33,344 bases of DNA, from the IMG/VR virus record IMGVR_UViG_3300031521_000228, positions 1-33,344 of that record. One strand, given 5' to 3'. Every line of letters starts with the position of its first letter. Position 1 is the first letter of the stretch. Both the position numbers and the translations under genes were made by a program. Below, in pieces: positions 20,199 to 28,522 of this stretch. This stretch comes from a virus. Below the pieces are notes generated by a model that saw nothing but the letters and a program-made list of their open reading frames with translations, had not been told where the DNA came from and did no database searches.

Positions 20199-21996
20199 AT
20201 ATATAGCCAATAGTGCAAAAGTTGATAAATTTCAACAGGGTGTACCAACACTATCCGAATCTGAATTTACAAGAAGCGAAATAGATAGGATGAAGGATTG
20301 GAATACTTTATTTAGACTTTATCCTAGTTTTTTTGTTGAATGGTGGTTAGGAATTCCTTTGTTTCCATATCAAAGATATTGGTTAGATTTAATGGCGGAA
20401 AGCACTACCTTTTTAGCTGTCGCGTCAAGAGGTAGTGCCAAGTCAATGATGGTTGGTCTCTTAGCTATAGTTAAGGCAATACTATATCCCGGAATAAAAA
20501 TAACAATTGCTTCAAATACAAAGAAACAAGCTGGACTTATCATAACCCAACACATTTCCTCTTTTGAAAAACAAAGTGAAATGTTGGCGAGAGAGATTCA
20601 AAATATTGTACAAAACTCAAATGACTATAAGGTTATTTTTCATAATGGAAGCACGATAGAAGTTGTTGTTTCAGGTGAAGGTGGTCGCGGCGTAAGAAAT
20701 TCCGTAAGCATACTTGAAGAGCGGAGACTTATACCGAATGAGATTATTGATACAATTATTCGCCCATTTGCTGTAACCTATAGACCTCCTTATTTGTTTA
20801 AAAAGGAGTATTCTCACTTACAGCCAATGGAACCACAGGAATTTGCAATTACAAGTGCATATTATAAATCGTGGGAATGGTTCAAAGAAGCCGTAAAAAT
20901 ATTCAAAAAAATGGCAGATGGGGAAGAAGGTTTTAATTGTATTACTTTAGATTATCAGATAACCATGAAACATGGGATAAAATCCAAGAAACAAATGGAT
21001 TCTGAAAAACTAAAATTCGACCCAATTTCTTTTTCTATGGAATATGGAAATATTCCCTATGACGGAAGTTCAAGCTCCTTTTATAAAGTAAATATGTTTA
21101 CTAGAACATTGAAAAGAGCTTGGAGACCAATCATGGATAAGTATGCCACATCACAGAAAAATCCTTATGATATAAAAAAAGCGGGTGACGAAAAAAGAGT
21201 TATGGCGGTTGATTTAGCCATGAGAAAAGGAAAACAAAACGATATTACGGTTATAACTTGTGCTAGGTTATCCCCCACTCAAAAGGGTTGGGAAACAGAA
21301 ATTGTTTATCAAGAAACTCACTCTGGAAAGAATGCAACACTTCAAGCACTTAGAATAAAACAAATTGCGAGTGAATTTGATGCTGATGCTATTGCGATGG
21401 ACTTTGGGGCGGGTGGCAATGGTTTGGCGGTATTTGATATTTTAAGTCTACCAACTAGAGACGAAGACAGAATGAAAGAATATCCTGCTTACACTGTTTT
21501 AGAAACGACAAATGTTGAAAAGAATATTGATAAAGGTTTTCTGGAAGATTTAACTCAAAGGACTTTGGGAAGAGACGCTTTACCGATAATTTATCCAATT
21601 GTTCCATCACCACAACTAAATGCTCAGATGAGTATAAAGTTAAGGGATAGACTAAAAAGAAAGTTAATAAAGTTTCTATGCGATGATACCATTGCAGAAG
21701 AATATTTGGTTAACAGTGGAAATAAAGATATTTTTGGTGAAGACAGTGAAATTAGAGCATATCTTTTATCTCCACATGTAAATACTTCTTTGATGGTCAA
21801 TGAATGTATTTCTTTGGAGATGGTTCCGAATGCTAGTGGATTTAAATTACAAGAACCCAATGGGGCAAGAAAGGATAGATTTAGTTCTTTGATGTATCTA
21901 AATTGGTATGTTGGATTGTTGGATGGAGATTTACTCAAAGAGGGTTCAGACGAAGATGCTTTTTCTGTTTTATCTTCCTTATTTTACAGTGGATAA
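20158..21996 (+). CDS. terL: Terminase large subunit
   Basis: 612 residues; GTG at 20158 is 6 nt after GAGGAGG, better than an in-frame TTG 30 nt earlier. ATPase part: SRGSAKS (90-96) is the Walker A, ILEERR (185-190) holds the Walker B position with Glu where Asp is usual. Nuclease part: D352 (MAVDLA), D415 (IAMDFGAG) and D573 (RKDRFSSLMYLNW) give the RNase H-like catalytic triad. The enzyme cuts concatemers and pumps DNA through the portal. Intact and complete. Confidence 0.95.
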   Translation: MAQKKNPRPYGKNEYIANSAKVDKFQQGVPTLSESEFTRSEIDRMKDWNTLFRLYPSFFVEWWLGIPLFPYQRYWLDLMAESTTFLAVASRGSAKSMMVGLLAIVKAILYPGIKITIASNTKKQAGLIITQHISSFEKQSEMLAREIQNIVQNSNDYKVIFHNGSTIEVVVSGEGGRGVRNSVSILEERRLIPNEIIDTIIRPFAVTYRPPYLFKKEYSHLQPMEPQEFAITSAYYKSWEWFKEAVKIFKKMADGEEGFNCITLDYQITMKHGIKSKKQMDSEKLKFDPISFSMEYGNIPYDGSSSSFYKVNMFTRTLKRAWRPIMDKYATSQKNPYDIKKAGDEKRVMAVDLAMRKGKQNDITVITCARLSPTQKGWETEIVYQETHSGKNATLQALRIKQIASEFDADAIAMDFGAGGNGLAVFDILSLPTRDEDRMKEYPAYTVLETTNVEKNIDKGFLEDLTQRTLGRDALPIIYPIVPSPQLNAQMSIKLRDRLKRKLIKFLCDDTIAEEYLVNSGNKDIFGEDSEIRAYLLSPHVNTSLMVNECISLEMVPNASGFKLQEPNGARKDRFSSLMYLNWYVGLLDGDLLKEGSDEDAFSVLSSLFYSG

Positions 21997-22033
21997 AAAA
22001 AGAAACTGTCCTTATTAATGGTAGAGAAAAGAC

Positions 22034-22062
22034 TTGACAAAATTAAGATTTTGTGATAATAT
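22034..22062 (+). promoter_or_regulatory. Sigma-A type promoter for the small RNA
   Basis: TTGACA (22034-22039), 17 nt, TAATAT (22057-22062), with TGA before the -10. It is in the 168-nt gap between terL and the endonuclease; predicted start 22069 is exactly the first base of the closing stem below. Confidence 0.8.
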
Positions 22063-22068
22063 ATGTGT

Positions 22069-22134
22069 TCCCAAGAAGTTAGAGATGCAACTCGAAAAGT
22101 GTCTGCTGAACACCTGTTCTTGGGATTTTATTTT
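22069..22134 (+). ncRNA. Compact structured small RNA (or endonuclease leader)
   Basis: TCCCAAGAA (22069-22077) pairs perfectly with TTCTTGGGA (22117-22125), followed by TTTTATTTT. Inside are GTT/AAC (22078-22080/22089-22091) and GTGT/ACAC (22099-22102/22110-22113, loop CTGCTGA), giving a multi-arm fold of about 66 nt with the U-rich end expected of a terminated small RNA. The same element would be the leader of the gene at 22165 if transcription reads on. It matches no family I can name. Confidence 0.6.
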
Positions 22135-22164
22135 CAGCACTATTAACAGCAAATAGGAGATAGA

Positions 22165-22455
22165 ATGGGAAGAAGGGTTTTAACACTTGAAATTGTAAAA
22201 GAAGAAGCTAAACTAAGGGGATATAAAATACTCAGCAAAGAATTTGATGGGAGACAACACTTCGAACCTGTTACGTTTGGAGGAGTGTCAATTGAAAGAG
22301 CTAAGGAAAATTTAAAATCACAAAAGAAAAGAGATAAGGTAAAAGATAGATTCTGTAAAAATAATAATATTTGTTTAATAAGAATATCATATAAAGAAGT
22401 TGAAAAAATAGAAACGATATTATCTAAGAAGTTAAAACTCAGGAAAGTTTCCTGA
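22165..22455 (+). CDS. Small Vsr/EDxHD-like endonuclease
   Basis: 96 residues. FDGRQHFEPVTFGG, then QKKRDKVKDRFCKNNNICLIRISYKEVEKIETIL, is the pattern of free-standing phage endonucleases of the Vsr-like (EDxHD) superfamily: DGxQHFxP, RDxxKxxYCxxNxIxLIRIxY. The usual zinc-ribbon N-terminal half is absent, so it is either a minimal form or has lost its target-recognition part. AGGAGA 4 nt upstream; a stop codon in frame at 22144 rules out a longer start. It has its own promoter, leader and terminator, the signature of a mobile gene inserted between terL and portal. Confidence 0.75.
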   Translation: MGRRVLTLEIVKEEAKLRGYKILSKEFDGRQHFEPVTFGGVSIERAKENLKSQKKRDKVKDRFCKNNNICLIRISYKEVEKIETILSKKLKLRKVS

Positions 22456-22461
22456 GTTTTT
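22434..22461 (+). terminator. Rho-independent terminator overlapping the endonuclease stop
   Basis: AAAACTCAGGA (22434-22444) pairs with TCCTGAGTTTT (22450-22460), 5-nt loop, running into TTTTTAGTTT. The TGA stop is in the right arm, a compact design seen in self-contained mobile genes. Confidence 0.9.
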
Positions 22462-22476
22462 AGTTTAATAAAATCT

Positions 22477-22492
22477 TGGCAAGAAATTGCCA
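22477..22492 (+). promoter_or_regulatory. GNRA-capped hairpin in the portal leader
   Basis: TGGCAA (22477-22482) pairs with TTGCCA (22487-22492) around GAAA, a stable tetraloop, ending 10 nt before AAGGAGG of the portal gene. It may stabilise the mRNA or bind a regulator of portal synthesis. Confidence 0.5.
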
Positions 22493-22515
22493 GTAATGGA
22501 AGGAGGTAATAAAAA

Positions 22516-24138
22516 ATGCCAAGAAGAAAGAAAGCAGACATTGAGGTTTTGCCAGACAATAAGCCTATAGGTTTGGAGGACGTGGACTATGTGATGCAAT
22601 TTGCTCGGTCTGCTATCTCTGGAATGTATGGACTTCCAAATGTTTATAATCCAATGGGAGTTTCCCAAAGAATGCAGGACGTAGGATTAAATCCGATAAT
22701 CGCAGAAGCGGACAAAATTGAATCTGCATTAAATAATCCGAAAGCAAATGAAAGAAATTTATCTGGATATTCCGAAGACCTGTATCTTAAAAATATGATT
22801 ATGAAGAGAATGGTTCTCTATCTTTCAAATTCGTTGTCTTGGAACTTGGACTGGGTATGTACAACCCCCGATACAAAATATGATTCTGATGCTTTTAAAA
22901 AAGATAAGGCGAGAATGATTTCTTTCTTTGATAGATTTAACATCAAAGAACAATTTACACAAATCATGCAAACGATGGTTTTGAACGAGGTCGGATTTTA
23001 TCAACTTAGGGATGATTATGAAAAAATTGCGTTTCAACAGTTACCACAACAATATTGTGAATTAACTGCTAGAAATCCTTATGGGTTTAATTTTGATTTT
23101 AATTTTCAATGGTTTTTTCAGGCTAATACCTCAATTGAAATGTATCATCCAGTCTTCAAACGACTCTACTCTGAGATATTTGATAAAGACGGAAACAATC
23201 TCTATAATCCAGCGGCTTCATTTTTAAATAGAGATAGTAGTTGGACAATGTGGGTTCAAACTAATTTAGAGGATGGTTTTTGGGCATTTAAATTACAACC
23301 ATTTATAACCTCAAGAATTCCATTTTTAGCACCATTGTTTATTGATGCTTCATTACAACCTCTGTATAGAAAACTTGCTCAAAATTCTGCCATTCAATCT
23401 GCCCAAAAGCTCCTCGTTGGACAAGTGGGATTAAATAAGGATTCAAAAGGTGGAAGTTTAGCAAATAATTTCAACATTAGTGCAGACCAGTTGGGTAAGT
23501 TTTTGCAACTTGTTCGTTCTGGAATTTCAGAAGCGATTGGTTTTACTGCGGCTCCATTGGAAAACATGGAAACACATTCTTTTGACCTTCCGGCGAGAAA
23601 CGTTCAAAGTGAAAGTAATATGATACTCGCATCCCAGTCAGGGATTTCAAGCAGACTACTCTACACCCTCGATAAGTCGAATCTGGAGGAGACGCGCAAT
23701 TCAATCAGTGTGGATGAGATGATGCTAAAAAGTGTGTACTCCAGTTTTGAGAACTTCTTAAATTTCAGGGTTAATAAAGAAACCAAAAAACATAAATTTA
23801 AGTTTATGTTAAGTGGTTTTGAATTTGACTCAAGTAAAAGAAAGGCAAGGGATGATTTCTTTCAATATGCGGGATTAGGGATATTTCTTCCCGGAAAACT
23901 TGGCGAGGCGTTGGGTGTTCAAAGATATGATGTTGAAAGAATGCTTGCGGAATCAAAAGCAGAAAAATGGGAAGATAAAGTTACCTTCATCACTCCATTA
24001 TTTCAACAGTCAAAAGAACAACAAGCGGAAAATAATGGTAAAGGTCGTCCACAAAAAAATGAAGATGACCTAAGTGAAAGTGGTTCAGAGACTAGAGAAA
24101 ATGGAGAAAATATAGATAGTAAAGGGGGTAAAATCTAA
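22516..24138 (+). CDS. Portal protein
   Basis: 540 residues, perfect AAGGAGG upstream. Portal identity rests on size, position after terL, and the typical features: an N-terminal clip/wing region, the DxxxPxxxxxRP-like long helix region (RKLAQNSAIQSAQKLLVGQVG ... SGISEAIGFTAAPLENM), and a polar, charged C-terminus (GKGRPQKNEDDLSESGSETREN) likely disordered. Twelve copies would form the ring through which DNA enters. Stop codon overlaps the next ATG (TAATG). Confidence 0.8.
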   Translation: MPRRKKADIEVLPDNKPIGLEDVDYVMQFARSAISGMYGLPNVYNPMGVSQRMQDVGLNPIIAEADKIESALNNPKANERNLSGYSEDLYLKNMIMKRMVLYLSNSLSWNLDWVCTTPDTKYDSDAFKKDKARMISFFDRFNIKEQFTQIMQTMVLNEVGFYQLRDDYEKIAFQQLPQQYCELTARNPYGFNFDFNFQWFFQANTSIEMYHPVFKRLYSEIFDKDGNNLYNPAASFLNRDSSWTMWVQTNLEDGFWAFKLQPFITSRIPFLAPLFIDASLQPLYRKLAQNSAIQSAQKLLVGQVGLNKDSKGGSLANNFNISADQLGKFLQLVRSGISEAIGFTAAPLENMETHSFDLPARNVQSESNMILASQSGISSRLLYTLDKSNLEETRNSISVDEMMLKSVYSSFENFLNFRVNKETKKHKFKFMLSGFEFDSSKRKARDDFFQYAGLGIFLPGKLGEALGVQRYDVERMLAESKAEKWEDKVTFITPLFQQSKEQQAENNGKGRPQKNEDDLSESGSETRENGENIDSKGGKI

Positions 24139-24614
24139 TGACCCTAACGAAAGATGAATACAGGGATAGAATTATATCCCATAAATTATCCGTGAAAACC
24201 GGTATTCAAAGAATTGTGGATGAGTTAGAGTCGAGGGCGGAGAAACATGATGACGACAAACTTTATCCCAGAATACTTGAAAATTTTATGAATGTTTCAA
24301 ATAAGTTCAGTGGGGTTAAATTTGCTTCTACTGAATATAATGAAATTCTAAATGAATTAAAACCAGTCTTGAATGAGCATTATGAAAAAAGTCCTCATCA
24401 CCCGGAACACAATATTAACGGAATAAATGGTATGACTTTAATTGATTTAATTGAAATGTTAGTTGATTGGAAATCTGCTTCAACTGCTTATGGGGACACC
24501 TTTTATGAATCTTTGAAAATAACAAAAGAAAGATTCAATATAGGAGAACAGTTATTTGAAATTTTATTAAACACATCGAAGGAATTGGGTTACTTGCCGA
24601 AAGGAGAAAATTAA
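24138..24614 (+). CDS. DUF5662-like protein
   Basis: 158 residues. SHKLSVKTGIQRIV, then EKHDDDKLYPR, HYEKSPHHPEHNINGINGMTLIDLIEMLVDWKSA follows the DUF5662 pattern (HK, HDxSK, HxxxxPHHPEH, DLIEMLxDW), a helical bundle with conserved His/Asp that resembles HD-type metal sites. Biochemistry of the family is unknown to me. It overlaps both neighbours at start and stop codons. Confidence 0.75.
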   Translation: MTLTKDEYRDRIISHKLSVKTGIQRIVDELESRAEKHDDDKLYPRILENFMNVSNKFSGVKFASTEYNEILNELKPVLNEHYEKSPHHPEHNINGINGMTLIDLIEMLVDWKSASTAYGDTFYESLKITKERFNIGEQLFEILLNTSKELGYLPKGEN

Positions 24615-26374
24615 TGATACTTGGGTGTGATGTGTCTTTTTATGAGAGTGATTCTGGGGGGAAGATAGATTTTGTAAGAATGAAGTCCGCCGGAATGAAG
24701 TTTGTTATTATTAGGGTGGGACAAAATTTATGGGTAGACCCAAGTTTTTCTGCAAATTGGATAGATTCTAAATTAGCAGGATTTCCTCGTGGTAGCTATT
24801 GGTTTTACGATAGTCGGATTAAACCAGAAGAACAGGCTTCTTTATGGGTTAAAACTATGGGAAATGATTTTGGTGAACTGCCATTGTTTGCGGACTATGA
24901 GGAATCATACAACGGCAAATATAAAGGCGGGGAAAATTTCAAATTATTTTTAGAAGAAATAAAAAGACTTTTACCAAATAAAGAAATAATAATTTACACA
25001 GGGTTTTGGTATTTTAAGGATAATGTCCCAACATCACTACATCCATACTTTTCACAATATAAATTGTGGACTGCTAATTACGGAAGTTCAAAACCATCAA
25101 TTCCACCTCCCTTTACAGATTGGGAATTTTGGCAATATTCTGAAGATGGAGTTGGAAAAGATTATGGTTGTAATGGTGGATTAGATATGGACTATTATAA
25201 CGGAACCCTTGAACAATTCAATGAGAGATTTAAAATAGGTTATACTTCTCCAGAAACAAATCAACCAAAACAAGATAAACTACTTTCAAGTAAAATTTAT
25301 TCAGATGGTGTGACTCTAAACTCTTATGAGGCTTATTTATCACAAGGCACAACTAAATACTATGTCTTTGATATAGAGATGACAAAAGTTGAATTCTTTG
25401 TTTCACCTCAATTATCGTCTAGAATGTATGTTCCAATGTTTTTGGAAAAATATAAACTAAATATTGCCGTAAACGGAGATGGATTCATTTCAACCGCCAC
25501 TACTGGATTTAATTCTAGTGAGGGAAAGTCTTATGGGAAATTAGGGGTAGAAGAAACTCTTTTCATAAATAATAAAAACCTTATTGAAAGAAAAATTCAG
25601 AATCCAATTTGGAACGCAATTTCTTATCCCAATAGAATTGTTGTCGATGGTAAAACTCCCACAATAAACAAGGAAAGAAGTGATATTAGAGGTAGAACCG
25701 CTTTTGGATATAATAAAGAACAATCCAAGTGCTATTTATTTGTCTGCGATGGAAAAGATTATTATAGCACGAGTGGAATGAACTTTTGGGATGTTTCAGA
25801 AAGATTAATTTCTCTTGGATGTGATTATGGAGTCATGCTGGATAGTGGGGGAAGTACAACTATGGCGGTTATGGATAATAACAAACCAATCGTCATAGGA
25901 GAACCCTGTGGGGAAGATTCTGTGATTGCTTATGAATATCCAATGAGAAGAGTTGCGAACGTTCTTGGGATTAGGATTAAAAAAACTTTGCCAAATGAAC
26001 AAGAATCACCAGAAACAGGAGAACAAGTAATGGATTTATATAAAGCAATTTGTGACGTAAAAGGAACGAGTATTAAGGCTATGGATAATGGTGCTTCTCT
26101 GGTAACTATGCAAATTGGATGGGAAGTTGAAGGGGAATTGTCCGCATTAAAAACCGATATTATCAATATTACAAAATATCGCAAGGGTACTGGAATGCCA
26201 GATATTACACTTCCAGAAAATTGTAAATGTTCATTAGCTGGACTAGGTACACCGGTTTTAATTTCAACCACTGAACCAATTCCAGACCCCACACCTACTG
26301 AGACTAAGAAAATAGTAAAATTGGTTGCATATTTTGATGATGAATCCACTAAAACATTTTTACCAGAGGGATAA
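24614..26374 (+). CDS. GH25 muramidase fused to a NAGPA-type glycosidase
   Basis: 586 residues. Residues 1-215 are a GH25 lysozyme: D6 (GCDVSFYE), D94 and E96 (FADYEES), IIYTGFWYF, and WQYS...GLDMDYYNG; these cut the muramic acid-GlcNAc bond of peptidoglycan. Residues 240-460 resemble the phosphodiester glycosidase (NAGPA/DUF2233) domain: NGDGFI, RTAFGY, FVCDGKDYYSTSGMNFWDV, and D410-SGGSTTM. That domain may act on teichoic-acid-like sugar phosphates. The C-terminal 120 residues end in VKLVAYFDDESTKTFLPEG, resembling the start of the next protein. No holin or signal peptide is present, so it is as likely a virion-bound wall-degrading enzyme as a lysis endolysin. Confidence 0.85.
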   Translation: MILGCDVSFYESDSGGKIDFVRMKSAGMKFVIIRVGQNLWVDPSFSANWIDSKLAGFPRGSYWFYDSRIKPEEQASLWVKTMGNDFGELPLFADYEESYNGKYKGGENFKLFLEEIKRLLPNKEIIIYTGFWYFKDNVPTSLHPYFSQYKLWTANYGSSKPSIPPPFTDWEFWQYSEDGVGKDYGCNGGLDMDYYNGTLEQFNERFKIGYTSPETNQPKQDKLLSSKIYSDGVTLNSYEAYLSQGTTKYYVFDIEMTKVEFFVSPQLSSRMYVPMFLEKYKLNIAVNGDGFISTATTGFNSSEGKSYGKLGVEETLFINNKNLIERKIQNPIWNAISYPNRIVVDGKTPTINKERSDIRGRTAFGYNKEQSKCYLFVCDGKDYYSTSGMNFWDVSERLISLGCDYGVMLDSGGSTTMAVMDNNKPIVIGEPCGEDSVIAYEYPMRRVANVLGIRIKKTLPNEQESPETGEQVMDLYKAICDVKGTSIKAMDNGASLVTMQIGWEVEGELSALKTDIINITKYRKGTGMPDITLPENCKCSLAGLGTPVLISTTEPIPDPTPTETKKIVKLVAYFDDESTKTFLPEG

Positions 26375-27180
26375 TGAAAATATCTGCTATATTTGAGGAT
26401 AATAGTGAACAGGTCTTTATAGAAGAATCTGTTCCAACTTTTCCAACATTTGCGAGAGTTAAACATTGGCATGAGCGTTTTGGTCTTTCTTATTTAGCAT
26501 ATGCTAGGTGGGAATCTGGAAATCCAAGACTACATGCCGGAAGTTATGGAGACCCCGCCGTTTTCCAACTAAATTGTTCTTCTAGTGACCACCCCGTTCA
26601 TATGACTCCGGAAATTGAAAATTGGGCGTTGGGATTATTGAGACAATCTTCTAAGGGGACAATGACGGAAGATAAGCTAAAATTAGCCTACAGAAACCTA
26701 TACGAAGGAATGAAAGCATTTACCAATGGATTTGGTTGGGATGACGGTTATCAATCCGTTATTTTAAATCTAAACATGGGCAAAGAAGCACAAAAACTTC
26801 AGTTAACTATGGCTAATGGCGCGACAATAAAGATTCTAGGGAGAATACAGAGAAGGGGTGGCCAACTCGTATATCCTTTTGAAGTTATGAATGCTCAAGA
26901 CCCAAACACTTTGAAAAGAACCTTGAAAGATTCTTGGTGGTTAATGTTTCCTGCTACAAACTCAACATTGGAACCTCAACCGAAAGGAACCGTTGAACCA
27001 TTTCCTAAATTAAATGATTATGATTTAATTGTTCCCATGTTGGCAAATAATACGAATGTTGGATATATTCAAGCGGAATGGGTTGAATTTCTTGGAAATA
27101 ATATAACTCAGCCAGTATTCCCATATTATAAAACGTGGGTGTCAGAAGAACAATGGAAAATGAATAGAGGATTATTTTAA
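26374..27180 (+). CDS. Hypothetical protein, virion or lysin associated
   Basis: 268 residues; start overlaps the lysin stop (TAATG) and GAGGGA lies upstream. The first 20 residues (MKISAIFEDNSEQVFIEE) match the lysin tail in the pattern A-x-F-x-D-x-S...F-x-x-E, suggesting a shared small beta module. The body (YARWESGNPRLHAGSYGDPAVFQLNC, WALGLLRQSSKGTMTEDKLK, GFGWDDGYQSVILNLNMGKEAQKLQLTM) is soluble with no known motif. Likely a structural or wall-binding partner. Confidence 0.6.
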   Translation: MKISAIFEDNSEQVFIEESVPTFPTFARVKHWHERFGLSYLAYARWESGNPRLHAGSYGDPAVFQLNCSSSDHPVHMTPEIENWALGLLRQSSKGTMTEDKLKLAYRNLYEGMKAFTNGFGWDDGYQSVILNLNMGKEAQKLQLTMANGATIKILGRIQRRGGQLVYPFEVMNAQDPNTLKRTLKDSWWLMFPATNSTLEPQPKGTVEPFPKLNDYDLIVPMLANNTNVGYIQAEWVEFLGNNITQPVFPYYKTWVSEEQWKMNRGLF

Positions 27181-27192
27181 CTTGGAGAAATT

Positions 27193-27498
27193 ATGATTTT
27201 AAACGTATTTGAAAGATTATCAATTTTATCAATCCTTCCAAAAGAAAGTGATTATACGACGATAAAGATAATCAGAAAACTTAGAGAAAATCTATCTTTC
27301 ACAGAAGAAGAATATAAAAAACTAAAATTCGAAACCGGTAATGAAACTATCAAGTGGGATAATAAAGAGGATATTTCAAAAGAAATAGAAATCGGAGAAA
27401 AGGCTACAGATATAATAATTGAAGCCTTAAAAAAATTAGATTCCGAAAAGAAACTTACAGACCAGTTTTTTGATATTTACGAAAAGTTTATACGATAA
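27193..27498 (+). CDS. Small helical hypothetical protein
   Basis: 101 residues (MILNVFERLSILSILPKESDYTTIKIIRKL...), helical and acidic, of a type common in phages of Gram-positive hosts near tail genes (conserved start ERLxLLxILPxE). TTGGAG upstream. Role not known to me; ends exactly at hairpin copy 9. Confidence 0.6.
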   Translation: MILNVFERLSILSILPKESDYTTIKIIRKLRENLSFTEEEYKKLKFETGNETIKWDNKEDISKEIEIGEKATDIIIEALKKLDSEKKLTDQFFDIYEKFIR

Positions 27499-27512
27499 AA
27501 TGCTGATTTTAT
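27495..27512 (+). repeat. Intergenic hairpin, copy 9
   Basis: Loop TGCTGA, preceded by TATACG like copy 6. It spans the TAA of the upstream gene. The right arm reads TTTTATTGG, so no ATG. A second, imperfect hairpin, AGTTATG (27519-27525)/CATAACT (27545-27551), follows in the 94-nt gap before the sugar cassette. Confidence 0.65.
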
Positions 27513-27592
27513 TGGAAAAGTTATGGGAGAATTACTATATCTCTCATAACTAAAATTATTTAAATTTATCATTAATAGGAGAGGAAGTAAAG

Positions 27593-28522
27593 GTGGCATC
27601 AAAAAAACTAAGTATAATCATCCCTGCTAGAAATGAGATTTACCTAAACCAGACGATTGAAAATTTACTAAAACAAGCCGAAGATGAGATTGAAATCATC
27701 GTAGTTTTAGATGGATACTGGCCAACGGAACTTCCTAAAGAAGACCCTAGATTGATTCTTGTTCATCGTGAGAGACAAGGAATGAAAGCATCAATAAATT
27801 CCGCAGTACAAATGTGTTCAGGGGAGTTTATTCTAAAAATAGATGCACATTGCACTATCAGCGAAGGCTTCGATAATATTTTGAAGCAAGATTGTGATAA
27901 AGATGATGTAATAATAGCTCGAAGATATTCTTTGAATCCAGATACATTTGATATAAAACGAGATAGAGATTTTGTTGATTATGAATATTTGCGTTGGCCG
28001 TACCGAGACGAAAACAGAAGTGTGCATGGAAGTAGAGTTGGAATTCATGCAGAACAATGGAAAGAGAGAACAATTAATAATATTAATATATTGATAGACT
28101 CTACTCCTACTTTTCAGGGTAGTTTCTATTTTATGCATAAAGAACACTTTATCAAAAGAATAGAGGGACTCGATGAAAAAGGTTTTGGAACATTTGTGGG
28201 CGAGGCGCAACAAGTGGGACTAAAAACATGGTTAGGTGGTGGACGTTGCCTAATTAACAAAAAGGTATGGTATAGTCATCTTTGGAAGGGTCAACCTTAT
28301 AGGGAGGCGCACCTAAAGGAGATTGGAACTCCATATAGTCGCATTGGTCAAAAAGAATTAAAAGAAAGCAATACTTTTTGTGTGGACTATTTTATTCACG
28401 ACAAATGGAAGAATAGAAAACATAATTTAAGTTGGCTAATTGAAAAATTTGATATGCCAACTTGGCCTAAAAACTGGACAGAACTTATTAAGGATGAGCA
28501 ATGGATGAAGCAACAACGATAA
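27593..28522 (+). CDS. Family 2 glycosyltransferase (GT-A)
   Basis: 309 residues, GTG start, GGAGAGGAAG upstream. LSIIIPARNE (6-15), EIIVVLDG (34-41), the metal-binding D84-A-H86 (LKIDAHC) and a later GEAQQVGLKTWLGGG are GT2 features: transfer of a sugar from a nucleotide-sugar donor. It is soluble, with no membrane span. It is a paralog of the gene at 31116 (shared PARNE, VLDGxWP, K(I/V)DAHC, LSWLIEKF). First gene of the six-gene cassette. Confidence 0.85.
   Translation: MASKKLSIIIPARNEIYLNQTIENLLKQAEDEIEIIVVLDGYWPTELPKEDPRLILVHRERQGMKASINSAVQMCSGEFILKIDAHCTISEGFDNILKQDCDKDDVIIARRYSLNPDTFDIKRDRDFVDYEYLRWPYRDENRSVHGSRVGIHAEQWKERTINNINILIDSTPTFQGSFYFMHKEHFIKRIEGLDEKGFGTFVGEAQQVGLKTWLGGGRCLINKKVWYSHLWKGQPYREAHLKEIGTPYSRIGQKELKESNTFCVDYFIHDKWKNRKHNLSWLIEKFDMPTWPKNWTELIKDEQWMKQQR

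Noticed and set aside
22069-22134. phi29-type packaging RNA
   Set aside because: Tempting because of its place next to terL, but it is far shorter, the loops are not complementary over more than three bases, and the terminase is not of the phi29 type.
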